Source: CAYXWM01 sp964468805 (GTDB lineage: Bacteria; Bacillota; Clostridia; Lachnospirales; WRBF01). Taken from it: 12,783 nucleotides of DNA. Every line of letters starts with the position of its first letter. Within the stretch, counting starts at the first letter, position 1. The stretch spans positions 1 through 12,783 of the forward strand of contig CAYXWM010000068.1 in NCBI GenBank assembly GCA_964468805.1, written 5' to 3'. The notes below the pieces were generated by a model. It did no database searches, was not told the DNA's origin, and saw nothing but the letters and a program-made list of their open reading frames with translations. Shown here in pieces: positions 1 to 8,033 of this stretch. The position numbers were made by a program, and so were the translations under genes.

Positions 1-61
1 CAGTTGGTAGAGCAGAGGACTGAAAATCCTCGTGTCGGCGGTTCAATTCCGTCTCCGGGCA
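1..61 (+). tRNA. tRNA-Phe (GAA), 5' truncated by the window edge
   Basis: The anticodon stem GAGGA/TCCTC (15-19 with 27-31) encloses the loop CTGAAAA, which puts the anticodon GAA at 22-24. The T arm is GGCGG/CCGTC (37-41 with 49-53, one G-U pair) around a TTCAATT loop. The 3' acceptor strand TCCGGGC is at 54-60, with discriminator A at 61. CCA is not encoded, so it must be added after transcription. The D arm is only partly present and about 15 bases of the 5' end are missing. A36, A37 and A38 (24-26) form the AAA run recognised by MiaA, so this tRNA is an expected substrate of MiaA and MiaB encoded in this window. Confidence 0.95.
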
Positions 62-119
62 TTTTTTTATTTCAACAAGTTTTGATACTTTGATGGTTAT
101 TAACTGCTAATCTCATCGG

Positions 120-142
120 ACACCTTTTCAAGGTGTTTTTTT
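120..142 (+). terminator. Intrinsic terminator downstream of tRNA-Phe
   Basis: A perfect 7-bp stem ACACCTT/AAGGTGT (120-126 with 130-136) has a TTC loop and is followed by a run of seven T (136-142). The orientation fits the end of the tRNA-Phe transcription unit. A first T run lies directly after the tRNA at 62-68. On the opposite strand the hairpin has no trailing T run, so it is unlikely to terminate the convergent lipoprotein gene. Confidence 0.85.
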
Positions 143-165
143 GTGTTACGTTTCATCGATTATAA

Positions 166-1182
166 TTATTTAGAAAGAAGGAGTTCCGATACACTCATAC
201 CGGTTTCATTTTGAATGAATTGATATAGAATTCCGTTTATATATTTAACATTAAATAATTCTTCGCTATTCACTTTGACTTTAGATTTAACTTTAGAATC
301 TTTATCAATATTAGCAATATAAATATTTATTGCAGAAGTTTCATCCTCATCCATTTCTATAATTCTAAGATTGTATCCCTCCGGAGTTATCTCATAACAT
401 TCTGCACCCAAAACGTATTTATCTGAATAATAAACAAGACCCGGCTTTTGTGTGCCGTCTAAATCATAAAAATTTATTTTAAGTCCGTGACCAATCATCT
501 TACCCTCGTCGGGAATATGCTCGGGTAAGTAAACAGTATCATTTATTAATTTGCCGTGAATTTTGTTTCCCACAAGTTTAGCCATGTCTCCGGAAATATC
601 AACTTTGTATGTATAAATGTCGTCAACATCCGGATGTATGGCAGATAAAGCTACTATGTTATTTTCCGGCGCATAAAAGTCAGTAACAGCTGTTAATGGA
701 AAATCATTAAATTTTGAAAACCTAATACTTTCAGTCTCATCTATCTTCATTATCATGCCCTGCTTACCATCCGCCAGGTAAATGTTATCATTCTTATCGC
801 TCGCAATTTTATAAGGATGTATGTCCATTTCTTCCGGTATTAAGTCATATATTTTTATTAATTCATTGTTTCCGAATTGAAATATTTTTCCCGTTTTGGA
901 ATCCACTAATAATACACTGTTATCGGATAACACGAAAAAATCCTTTATATAATATTCTGCTTCATTGCCATGTTTACCAAAGCTTAATAAAGGCTGTGTT
1001 TCGGAATTAACGGATAAAGCCGCGGGATGAGTATAGGTCTTACTTACAACTGTTTTTTTTGGTGTTGAAGTGCTTTGATAAGGTATCGAATTATCGGAGT
1101 ATCTTTTATTTTCGCTGCAAGCTGAAAACATTAATAAGACACAACCCAATAAAACAGATAATAAACAAGTATTTTTTCTCAC
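166..1182 (-). CDS. Predicted secreted lipoprotein, beta-propeller-like, unknown function
   Basis: This is a 338-residue protein starting with GTG, placed 5-6 bases after a strong AGGAGGG ribosome binding site (plus-strand 1187-1193). The N terminus is a lipoprotein signal peptide: R2 and K3, a hydrophobic stretch at about residues 7-19, then FSAC with the lipidated cysteine at residue 22. Phe at the -3 position is less usual than Leu. After a Ser/Thr/Lys-rich linker the body contains repeated beta-type segments such as LLVDSKTGKIFQFG and NDNIYLADGKQGMIMKID, which resemble blades of an NHL or six-bladed propeller. That fold is an inference. I see no catalytic motif and do not recognise the family. 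It is probably anchored to the outer face of the cell membrane. It is transcribed away from miaB and converges on tRNA-Phe. Confidence 0.85.
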   Translation of the reverse strand: MRKNTCLLSVLLGCVLLMFSACSENKRYSDNSIPYQSTSTPKKTVVSKTYTHPAALSVNSETQPLLSFGKHGNEAEYYIKDFFVLSDNSVLLVDSKTGKIFQFGNNELIKIYDLIPEEMDIHPYKIASDKNDNIYLADGKQGMIMKIDETESIRFSKFNDFPLTAVTDFYAPENNIVALSAIHPDVDDIYTYKVDISGDMAKLVGNKIHGKLINDTVYLPEHIPDEGKMIGHGLKINFYDLDGTQKPGLVYYSDKYVLGAECYEITPEGYNLRIIEMDEDETSAINIYIANIDKDSKVKSKVKVNSEELFNVKYINGILYQFIQNETGMSVSELLLSK

Positions 1183-1225
1183 TTTTTCCCTCCTTTATTG
1201 CTTGTTGGGGTAACATAATTTAATA

Positions 1226-1255
1226 ATTATATCAAGAAAATTCTGCAACTGTCTA
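1226..1255 (-). promoter_or_regulatory. Sigma-A-type promoter for the lipoprotein gene
   Basis: On the minus strand TAGACA (plus-strand 1250-1255) lies 18 bases upstream of a perfect TATAAT (plus-strand 1226-1231), about 45 bases before the GTG start. The -35 box is one base away from TTGACA. Confidence 0.6.
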
Positions 1256-1313
1256 CTAATATTTATGAAACGTTTAGTTATGGTCAGCTTTCATTAACAG
1301 GCTTCTTTTGTGG

Positions 1314-1342
1314 TTGCAATTTTTCAGAAAAAACTATATAAT
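1314..1342 (+). promoter_or_regulatory. Sigma-A-type promoter for the miaB operon
   Basis: TTGCAA (1314-1319) and TATAAT (1337-1342) are separated by exactly 17 bases. This gives a leader of nearly 90 bases before miaB. The leader contains an ACCGG/CCGGT inverted pair (1391-1395 with 1414-1418) just before the AAGGAG ribosome binding site at 1426-1431. No known riboswitch class was recognised in the leader. Confidence 0.65.
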
Positions 1343-1436
1343 AAGAACTTATACAAAGCTAAGTATCTTATTTTGAGATATCTTTATATAACCGGCAATA
1401 AAGGGTTCCTTACCCGGTACCCATCAAGGAGAAATC

Positions 1437-2840
1437 ATGAATTCAACGCAAGCTTATCAATCACAAGAAAATTTCATTAATAAAATAAAAGAATACAACA
1501 AAGAATATTTACAAAAAACCGGCAGCACAAGAAAAATGTTCATAAACACCTATGGCTGCCAAATGAATGCCCACGATTCCGAGAAATTACAAGGTATGCT
1601 CAGTGATATGGGATATGATTTAGCCCAAAGCGAGCAGGAAGCCGATATAATAGTATATAACACCTGCTGTATAAGGGAAAATGCCGAAAACAAGGTATAC
1701 GGTAATTTGGGTTATTTGAAAAATTTAAAAACAAAGAAGCCCGATTTAAAAATTATACTCTGCGGTTGTATGATGCAACAGGATTCGGTTATTACCGCTA
1801 TAAAACAAAAATACCGCCATGTCAGCCTCATTTTCGGAACTTTTAATCTGCACAGATTCCCGGAGCTTCTTAATACGGCTATAGAAAGCAATTCCCTGAT
1901 TATAGACGTTTGGAAAGAGCATACGGATATAGTCGAAGATTTGCCGGTGGAGCGTAAATATACATTCAAATCTTCTGTTAATATAATGTATGGCTGTGAC
2001 AATTACTGTTCCTATTGCATAGTGCCTTACGTAAGGGGCAGAGAACGCAGTCGTAAACCGGATGATATAGTAGCCGAAATTAAAAATTTGGTTACAGACG
2101 GAATAATCGAGATATGCCTTTTGGGGCAAAACGTAAATTCTTACGGCAAAGAACACGGTACCACTTTCGCTAAACTTTTGCAGGAGATAAATAAGATAGA
2201 CGGTCTTGAACGCATACGTTTTATGACCTCTCATCCTAAAGACTTATCCGATGAATTAATAGAAGCTATAAAAGACTGCCGTAAGATTTGCAAGCATATA
2301 CACTTACCTTTACAATCGGGCAGTACCGATATATTGAAAAAAATGAACCGCAAATACACTCGAGAGCATTATACGGAGCTGGTTTCAAAACTAAGAAAAA
2401 GTGTACCCGAAATCGCAATTACTACCGATATAATAGTAGGCTTCCCGGGAGAAACCGAGGAGGACTTTGCGGAAACTTTGGATATAGTTAAAGAAGTGAA
2501 ATTCACTTCCGCTTTTACCTTTCAATTTTCCAAAAGGACCGGTACACCTGCCGCAAAAATGGACGAGCAAATTCCTCAAGAAGTGGTTACGGAAAGATTC
2601 AATCGTTTACTTGATGTTTTGAATCCCATAGTTGCCCAATGCAATCGCTCTATGGTAGGTTCCGTTCAACAGGTTTTGGCTGAAGAAGTCAACAAACAAA
2701 ACCCCGATTTATTAACAGGCAGAACAGATAACAACTGTTTGGTACATTTTAAAGGCGACCCTTCTTTAGTCGGACACCTTGTAGACGTTAAAATTGCCGA
2801 CTCGAAATCCTTTTATATAATTGGAGAACAAATAAAGTAA
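1437..2840 (+). CDS. miaB: tRNA-2-methylthio-N6-dimethylallyladenosine synthase MiaB
   Basis: This radical SAM methylthiotransferase converts i6A37 to ms2i6A37 in tRNAs that read UNN codons. It is 467 residues long, normal for the family. The N-terminal UPF0004 domain carries the three ligands of the auxiliary 4Fe-4S cluster: C41 in TYGCQMN, C77 in NTCCIRENA and C111 in LCGCMMQ. The radical SAM motif is C187-X3-C191-X2-C194 in YGCDNYCSYCIVP. A C-terminal TRAM-like RNA-binding domain occupies about residues 404-467. An extra cysteine, C78, follows C77 where Ala is common. The ATG sits 5 bases after AAGGAG. It is the first gene of the block, and its substrate-making partner MiaA is encoded five genes downstream (fifth in this cluster). 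Confidence 0.96.
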   Translation: MNSTQAYQSQENFINKIKEYNKEYLQKTGSTRKMFINTYGCQMNAHDSEKLQGMLSDMGYDLAQSEQEADIIVYNTCCIRENAENKVYGNLGYLKNLKTKKPDLKIILCGCMMQQDSVITAIKQKYRHVSLIFGTFNLHRFPELLNTAIESNSLIIDVWKEHTDIVEDLPVERKYTFKSSVNIMYGCDNYCSYCIVPYVRGRERSRKPDDIVAEIKNLVTDGIIEICLLGQNVNSYGKEHGTTFAKLLQEINKIDGLERIRFMTSHPKDLSDELIEAIKDCRKICKHIHLPLQSGSTDILKKMNRKYTREHYTELVSKLRKSVPEIAITTDIIVGFPGETEEDFAETLDIVKEVKFTSAFTFQFSKRTGTPAAKMDEQIPQEVVTERFNRLLDVLNPIVAQCNRSMVGSVQQVLAEEVNKQNPDLLTGRTDNNCLVHFKGDPSLVGHLVDVKIADSKSFYIIGEQIK

Positions 2841-2865
2841 AGCTGAAAATTGAATATCGGCTTTT
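2839..2865 (+). terminator. Weak terminator-like hairpin after miaB
   Basis: AAAGCTGA (2839-2846) can pair with TCGGCTTT (2857-2864) as an 8-bp stem with one G-U pair and a 10-base loop, followed by only four T in total. The short T tract suggests at most partial termination or 3' end protection between miaB and ricA. Confidence 0.3.
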
Positions 2866-2931
2866 ACCAAAGAAAAATTAACCGGTTGAATCTTCAATCA
2901 GTTAAAATATATGCATATAGGAGGCAACACA

Positions 2932-3324
2932 ATGTCAGCAGTAGTAGATAAAGCAATGGAATTAGGCGAATTGGTGCTTGAAACAGCACAAGCAAAAAAA
3001 CTTAACGAAGCCAGAGAAGCTTACAACAACGACACAGAAGCAAAAAGCAGAATGGACGAATTTGCAGCCTACAAAAACACTATCCAACAAGGCAGAGACC
3101 AAAACACCTTGTCCGACACAGAATTTAAATCCGCTCAAAACAAATTGTCCGATATGTCTCTTGAATTGCAAGCAATTCCTTCTATCGGCAACCTTATCAG
3201 TGCCGAAAACGAATTTAACCTTTTGGTTAACCAAGTTTTCAACGTTTTGCGTGCTACTATAACAGGACAAGGTTCAGGATGCAGTCCTTCCGATTGTTCA
3301 AGCTGCGGTGGCGGCTGCCATTAA
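2932..3324 (+). CDS. ricA: YlbF/YmcA family protein, RicA ortholog with Cys-rich tail
   Basis: This 130-residue, mostly helical protein belongs to the YlbF/YmcA (Com_YlbF) family. In B. subtilis RicA(YmcA), RicF(YlbF) and RicT(YaaT) form a complex carrying Fe-S clusters that acts on RNase Y-dependent mRNA processing and on Spo0A activation. Assignment to RicA rather than RicF rests on position: directly after miaB and before mutS, as in B. subtilis. The start at 2932 was chosen because AGGAGG at 2919-2924 lies 7 bases upstream. An earlier in-frame ATG at 2911 would put that site inside the gene. The last 14 residues hold C117, C122, C125 and C129 (spacing X4, X2, X3) in a Gly/Ser-rich tail, which looks like an Fe-S or metal ligand set. 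The Bacillus gene cotE that follows ymcA is absent here. Confidence 0.85.
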   Translation: MSAVVDKAMELGELVLETAQAKKLNEAREAYNNDTEAKSRMDEFAAYKNTIQQGRDQNTLSDTEFKSAQNKLSDMSLELQAIPSIGNLISAENEFNLLVNQVFNVLRATITGQGSGCSPSDCSSCGGGCH

Positions 3325-3356
3325 TTAATGAGTAATTAATTCCATAGCTTCCGACC

Positions 3357-3385
3357 TTTTTTCCCCGGCCTTGTCGGGGAAAAAA
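3357..3385 (+). promoter_or_regulatory. Perfect 11-bp hairpin between ricA and mutS
   Basis: TTTTTTCCCCG (3357-3367) pairs perfectly with CGGGGAAAAAA (3375-3385) around a 7-base loop. It lacks a T run after the stem on either strand, so it is not a classic intrinsic terminator. It lies 21 bases before the mutS ribosome binding site AAAGGAG (3406-3412). It may protect an mRNA end or separate ricA from mutS expression; this is inference. Confidence 0.5.
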
Positions 3386-3419
3386 TTTATAAACAACCCT
3401 GCAACAAAGGAGTAGTAAA

Positions 3420-6008
3420 ATGGCAAAGTTTTCACCCATGATGGAACAATATTTTAATATTAAAAATAATTATAAAGATTGCCTGCTCTTATTTAGACTT
3501 GGTGATTTTTATGAGTTGTTTTTTGATGATGCACTTTTGGCGTCAAAAGAATTGGGCATAGCTCTAACCGGTCGAGATTGCGGTCAAGAAGAACGTGCCC
3601 CCATGTGCGGAGTGCCCTTTCATTCGGCAGAAACATATATAGCAAAGCTTGTGGAGGCCGGGCACAAAGTGGCAGTTTGCGAACAAACCGGCGACCTAAA
3701 AGCAAGTAAAACCATAGTCAAACGGGAAGTAGTTCGAGTAATAACTCCCGGAACCATGATAACCGACCAAATGTTGGGTGACGGAAAAAACAACTACATA
3801 GCCTGTATTTATACCGACGGAAAATCAACCGGTTTATCCTACTGCGACATTTCCACCGGATTTTTTACGGTTACAGGCACCGATTCCGACGATTCAAAGA
3901 AAATTATAGACGAATTGGCAAGAATTTCACCTGCCGAAATAATAACCAACAACGAAAAAAACAACGAACTTATAAAAAAAGTATTTAACATACAGCCAAA
4001 CATATATTATTCCTGGGCATTTGAAAAAGAAAACGCAAGCAAACAACTCTGTGAGCATTTCAGAGTACATAATTTAAACGGCTACGGTATTCAAGACGAC
4101 AACAAATTAATCCGTGCCGCCGGTGCCTTACTTGCATATTTGTATGAAACCCAAAAGAATTCCTTAAAACAAATTACAACCCTTAAACAATATAAACGGG
4201 ACAGCTATATGACCATAGATATAGCCTCCAGAAGAAACTTGGAGTTAACGGAGACTATAAGAGGTAAAGAAAAAAAAGGTACTCTTCTGTGGGTTTTGGA
4301 CAGTACAAAAACGCCCATGGGAGCAAGGCTGTTAAGAAACAGAATAGAAAATCCCATTACCGATATTAAGAATATAGAACACCGATTGGATGCAGTGGAG
4401 GAATTTGTTCAAGAGGGTTTGTTGCGGGAGAAATTGCGTTCTTCTTTAAAAGAAATACATGACATAGAACGGCTTATGTCCAAAATTATTTACGAAACCA
4501 TAACCCCCAAGGATATGCTTACCTTAAAAGCATCCATGAGACCCTTAAAACAAATAAAAGAATTAATATCATCCTGCAAAACAAAACTTATCTCCGAGAT
4601 GCACAATTCTTTTGATACCTTGGAAGACATGGCGGATTTAATAGAATCTACAATAGAAGAAGAAATTATTTCCCGTGACAGCGGATACATAAGACAGGGT
4701 ATTAACAAAGAATTGGATTATTACAGAAACGCAAAAGACAACGGAGACAGGTGGCTGTCAGAATACGAAGAAAAAGAAAAAGCCAATACGGGAATAAAAA
4801 ACCTAAAAATAAAATTTAATAAAGTTTTCGGATATTTTATAGAACTTACCAATTCTCAATCATCCCAAGCACCGGATTATTTTATACGCAGGCAGACTTT
4901 GTCCAATTGCGAGCGTTACACCACCGAAGAACTAAAAGAAATCGAAGAAGCCATTCTTTCTCCTGAGGAAAAGGCTCAAGAATTAGAGCAAAAAATATTT
5001 AAGCAACTCCGTGACAACCTCTCAAAAGAAATCGAAAGAATACAACTTTCTTCCTATATAATAGGCGTTTTGGATGTGTTGCTTTGTTTTGCGTATACAG
5101 CGGATAAAAACAGATATGTGAAGCCGCGTATTAACAATGAGGGTATAATATATTTAAAAGACGGGCGACATCCTGTTGTGGAACAGATTATTGACTTGGG
5201 ATTTGTGGAAAACGACGTTTATTTGGATAATAAAGAAAACCGACTTTCAATTATTACCGGTCCAAATATGGCGGGTAAATCCACCTATATGAGACAGGTT
5301 GCCCTTTCGGTTATTATGGCACAAATGGGTTGTTTTGTACCGGCAAGTGAGGCGAATATTTCCGTTGTAGACAGGGTTTTCACCCGTGTGGGAGCTTCGG
5401 ATGATTTGGCAACCGGTCAAAGTACCTTTATGGTGGAAATGACGGAGATAGCCAATATCCTTAATAACGCAACAAAAAACAGTCTTTTGATTCTTGACGA
5501 AGTAGGTCGAGGAACAAGCACCTATGACGGTTTGAGCATAGCATGGTCTGTGTTGGAATACATTTCGGGTAAAATCGGAGCTAAGACTCTCTTTGCAACT
5601 CATTATTTCGAATTGACTGAACTTGAAGGTAAATTGGACGGCGTGATAAATTACTGTATCAGTGCCACCGAACAGGGAGAAGATTTGGTGTTTTTAAGAA
5701 AACTTCTTCGCGGTGCCGCCGACCGCAGTTACGGCATACAGGTTGCAAAATTTGCAGGCATACCCAATAAGGTAATTGCCCGTGCAAAATCTTTGTTAAC
5801 TGTATTAAATTCTGCCGACATTACAAAAAAAGACGTAATTAAGGCAGAAATCAAAAATCCCACTCCGCAAGTCAATAAACCTACCCCGGAGTCCTTGTGC
5901 TTAAAAGAATTGCTGGGTATAGACACAGATTCTCTTACTCCCCGTGAAGCCTTGGCGAAATTATATGAACTACAGCAAAAGTATTCCGGTAACGGAGGAA
6001 GCAAATGA
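3420..6008 (+). CDS. mutS: DNA mismatch repair protein MutS
   Basis: MutS binds mismatches and small loops and then recruits MutL. At 862 residues it has normal length for MutS1. The mismatch-probing Phe-X-Glu motif is F30-Y31-E32 in GDFYELFFDD. Connector, lever and clamp domains fill about residues 125-570. The ATPase domain has Walker A GPNMAGKST (614-622), the STF signature at 668-670, Walker B ILDE (691-694) followed by VGRGTSTYDG, and ATHYFEL (726-732). The C terminus SLTPREALAKLYELQQ (838-853) is the helix-turn-helix-like dimer/tetramer motif of full-length MutS. ATG follows AAAGGAG by 7 bases. The stop overlaps the mutL start in ATGA, so the two are translationally coupled. Confidence 0.97.
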   Translation: MAKFSPMMEQYFNIKNNYKDCLLLFRLGDFYELFFDDALLASKELGIALTGRDCGQEERAPMCGVPFHSAETYIAKLVEAGHKVAVCEQTGDLKASKTIVKREVVRVITPGTMITDQMLGDGKNNYIACIYTDGKSTGLSYCDISTGFFTVTGTDSDDSKKIIDELARISPAEIITNNEKNNELIKKVFNIQPNIYYSWAFEKENASKQLCEHFRVHNLNGYGIQDDNKLIRAAGALLAYLYETQKNSLKQITTLKQYKRDSYMTIDIASRRNLELTETIRGKEKKGTLLWVLDSTKTPMGARLLRNRIENPITDIKNIEHRLDAVEEFVQEGLLREKLRSSLKEIHDIERLMSKIIYETITPKDMLTLKASMRPLKQIKELISSCKTKLISEMHNSFDTLEDMADLIESTIEEEIISRDSGYIRQGINKELDYYRNAKDNGDRWLSEYEEKEKANTGIKNLKIKFNKVFGYFIELTNSQSSQAPDYFIRRQTLSNCERYTTEELKEIEEAILSPEEKAQELEQKIFKQLRDNLSKEIERIQLSSYIIGVLDVLLCFAYTADKNRYVKPRINNEGIIYLKDGRHPVVEQIIDLGFVENDVYLDNKENRLSIITGPNMAGKSTYMRQVALSVIMAQMGCFVPASEANISVVDRVFTRVGASDDLATGQSTFMVEMTEIANILNNATKNSLLILDEVGRGTSTYDGLSIAWSVLEYISGKIGAKTLFATHYFELTELEGKLDGVINYCISATEQGEDLVFLRKLLRGAADRSYGIQVAKFAGIPNKVIARAKSLLTVLNSADITKKDVIKAEIKNPTPQVNKPTPESLCLKELLGIDTDSLTPREALAKLYELQQKYSGNGGSK

Positions 6009-7951
6009 TTAAAGTACTGGATACCGCAATGATTAATAAAATTGCCGCCGGCGAGGTTATTGAAAGACCGGTTTCCGTGGTTAAGGAACTGGTGGAAAAT
6101 TCCATAGATGCCCTTGCTGACAGCATTACCGTTGAAATAAAAGACGGTGGTATACTGCAAATTCGAATTACTGATAATGGCAAAGGTATACCCAAGGAGC
6201 AAGTCTCAACGGCGTTTTTGGCTCATGCAACCAGTAAAATCACAAGCATAGAGGACTTGGAAAGCATACGCAGTTTGGGCTTTCGAGGCGAGGCTTTGTC
6301 CAGTATAGCCTCGGTGTCTCAAGTTGAAATTAATACCAAAACCCCAGACGAAGAGACCGGCTGTAAGCTTGAAATCCACGGCGGAGAAATTATTACCCAA
6401 CGTGAAATCGGCATGACTGCCGGGACAAGCATAATCACCCGTAATTTGTTTTATAATACGCCCGCAAGACGAAAGTTCCTGAAACGCTCGGCTATAGAAG
6501 CAGGGTATATTTACGATATGATTAACAAGCTTGCCATCGGCAATACCCAAATAGCCTTTAAATATATAAACGGCAAAACAGAACTTCAAACCAACGGTAG
6601 CGGTGATTTAAAAACGACCTTGCTTCAAATATTCGGCAGTGACACTGTGAAATCTCTTTTGGATTTGGATTATGAACAAGACGGTATTCGTGTAGCCGGA
6701 TTGGTGGGCAAGCCGGAACTGAACCGAGGAAACAGAACTCATGAGCATTTTTATATAAACGGTCGCTTTGTTAAAAATGAGTTAGTCAGCAAGGCTGTGG
6801 AAAAAGTATATTCCGGATTACTGCCCTCAGGTAAATTTCCTTTTTATATTCTAAAAATGGACATAGACCCGAGCTTGGTAGACGTTAACGTTCACCCGGC
6901 TAAACTGGAAATTCGTTTCAGCAACGAAAAGTTAATATTTGATTTGATAACCAATGCCGTTGAAAAGGCTCTTGAAAACCAAAATTTAATACCTTCTGTG
7001 GGTTTTAAGCCGGATAAAATCAATAATCCTTTTTTAAAAGATGAGGAACTAAAAAAAATATTCAAACAAGGCACCTTTGAAGAATTACAAAGAAGCAACA
7101 ATAATTCAAATACAAGTGTTACGGAAGATACTGTAGATTATTCCGACTATATAAAAAAAGTCAAGGGCGACGATGATGACGATTCTGTGGTTTATTTAAA
7201 GGAAAGAACTCTTTTTGCCCGACAGTCAGAACCCGAAACCAAACCTCAAAATCCGAACCACCGGAACATACCCGGGAACGAAGCCTTTACAGACGAATTT
7301 AAGGCTTTTACCTCTATTTTGCCTCCAATAAAAAATACGGTTACTTCAACAAAAACAGCCTTAAATAAGGAATTTGAGTGCTATAAAATAATAGGTCAAG
7401 TTTTCGGTACATACTGGGTTGTGGAAAGCAAGGGTTCTATGTTTTTAATAGACCAACATGCCGCACACGAAAGAATGTTGTACGAGGACCTGTACAAAAG
7501 CTATGTATCCGGAAACCCGGTTTCTCAAATTTTGTTACAGCCTATAGTGTTGAATTTAAGTGTTTTCGAAAAGGAAGTTTTGGAGGATAACCTGGAGTTG
7601 TTGGAGAAAATGGGCTACAGTATAGAGTTTTTGGGAAATGACTATGCTTTGACGGCTGTTCCTGTTTGTATTAAGGAGCCTGACGGTGTGGGTTTTTTCA
7701 TGGAAATAATTGATAAATTGAGTATTGTCGAGGGTTCCGTGGATTCATTGTATGAATTGAAATCTGACGTTATCGCCACTATTTCCTGTAAAGCCGCCGT
7801 TAAGGCAAGGGATATTTTATCCTATGCTGAAGCCAAAAGCCTTATCGAAAGTATGCTGCAACACGAAAAACCCTTTACCTGCCCTCACGGCAGACCAACA
7901 ATCGTGGAAATAACCAAGTATGAGTTAGAAAAGCGATTTAAAAGGGTATAA
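6005..7951 (+). CDS. mutL: DNA mismatch repair endonuclease MutL
   Basis: MutL is the ATP-driven mediator of mismatch repair. This 648-residue protein has the GHKL ATPase motifs: EVIERPVSVVKELVENSIDA (17-36), DNGKGI (57-62), TSKI (76-79), LGFRGEALSS (91-100) and GTSII near 140. A variable, acidic linker covers about 330-455. The C-terminal domain has the metal-binding endonuclease motif DQHAAHERMLYE (483-494), plus SCKAAVKA (594-601) and CPHGRPT (626-632). This marks it as a nicking MutL of the type found in bacteria without MutH. It starts with ATG inside the mutS stop (4-base overlap). The AACGGAGG stretch just upstream, inside mutS, can serve as its ribosome binding site. Confidence 0.97.
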   Translation: MIKVLDTAMINKIAAGEVIERPVSVVKELVENSIDALADSITVEIKDGGILQIRITDNGKGIPKEQVSTAFLAHATSKITSIEDLESIRSLGFRGEALSSIASVSQVEINTKTPDEETGCKLEIHGGEIITQREIGMTAGTSIITRNLFYNTPARRKFLKRSAIEAGYIYDMINKLAIGNTQIAFKYINGKTELQTNGSGDLKTTLLQIFGSDTVKSLLDLDYEQDGIRVAGLVGKPELNRGNRTHEHFYINGRFVKNELVSKAVEKVYSGLLPSGKFPFYILKMDIDPSLVDVNVHPAKLEIRFSNEKLIFDLITNAVEKALENQNLIPSVGFKPDKINNPFLKDEELKKIFKQGTFEELQRSNNNSNTSVTEDTVDYSDYIKKVKGDDDDDSVVYLKERTLFARQSEPETKPQNPNHRNIPGNEAFTDEFKAFTSILPPIKNTVTSTKTALNKEFECYKIIGQVFGTYWVVESKGSMFLIDQHAAHERMLYEDLYKSYVSGNPVSQILLQPIVLNLSVFEKEVLEDNLELLEKMGYSIEFLGNDYALTAVPVCIKEPDGVGFFMEIIDKLSIVEGSVDSLYELKSDVIATISCKAAVKARDILSYAEAKSLIESMLQHEKPFTCPHGRPTIVEITKYELEKRFKRV

Positions 7952-8033
7952 TTACGTTATAAATATAAGTCATTCAAAGGGAGTTTTATTCCTTAAAAAA
8001 TTCTTCATCCCAATAAGATACCAAGGTGAATTT

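Noticed and set aside
1343..1436. Riboswitch or T-box in the miaB leader
   Set aside because: Short inverted repeats are present, but there is no T-box sequence, no terminator/antiterminator pair and no known aptamer core.
1712..2234. Minus-strand ORFs opposite miaB (96 and 162 codons)
   Set aside because: They are shadows of miaB codon bias, without recognisable domains or promoters; the same holds for ORFs opposite mutS, mutL and ricA.
2886..2913. Promoter directly upstream of ricA (TTGAAT with TATATG)
   Set aside because: It would start transcription at or inside the ribosome binding site, so it is unlikely to be functional.
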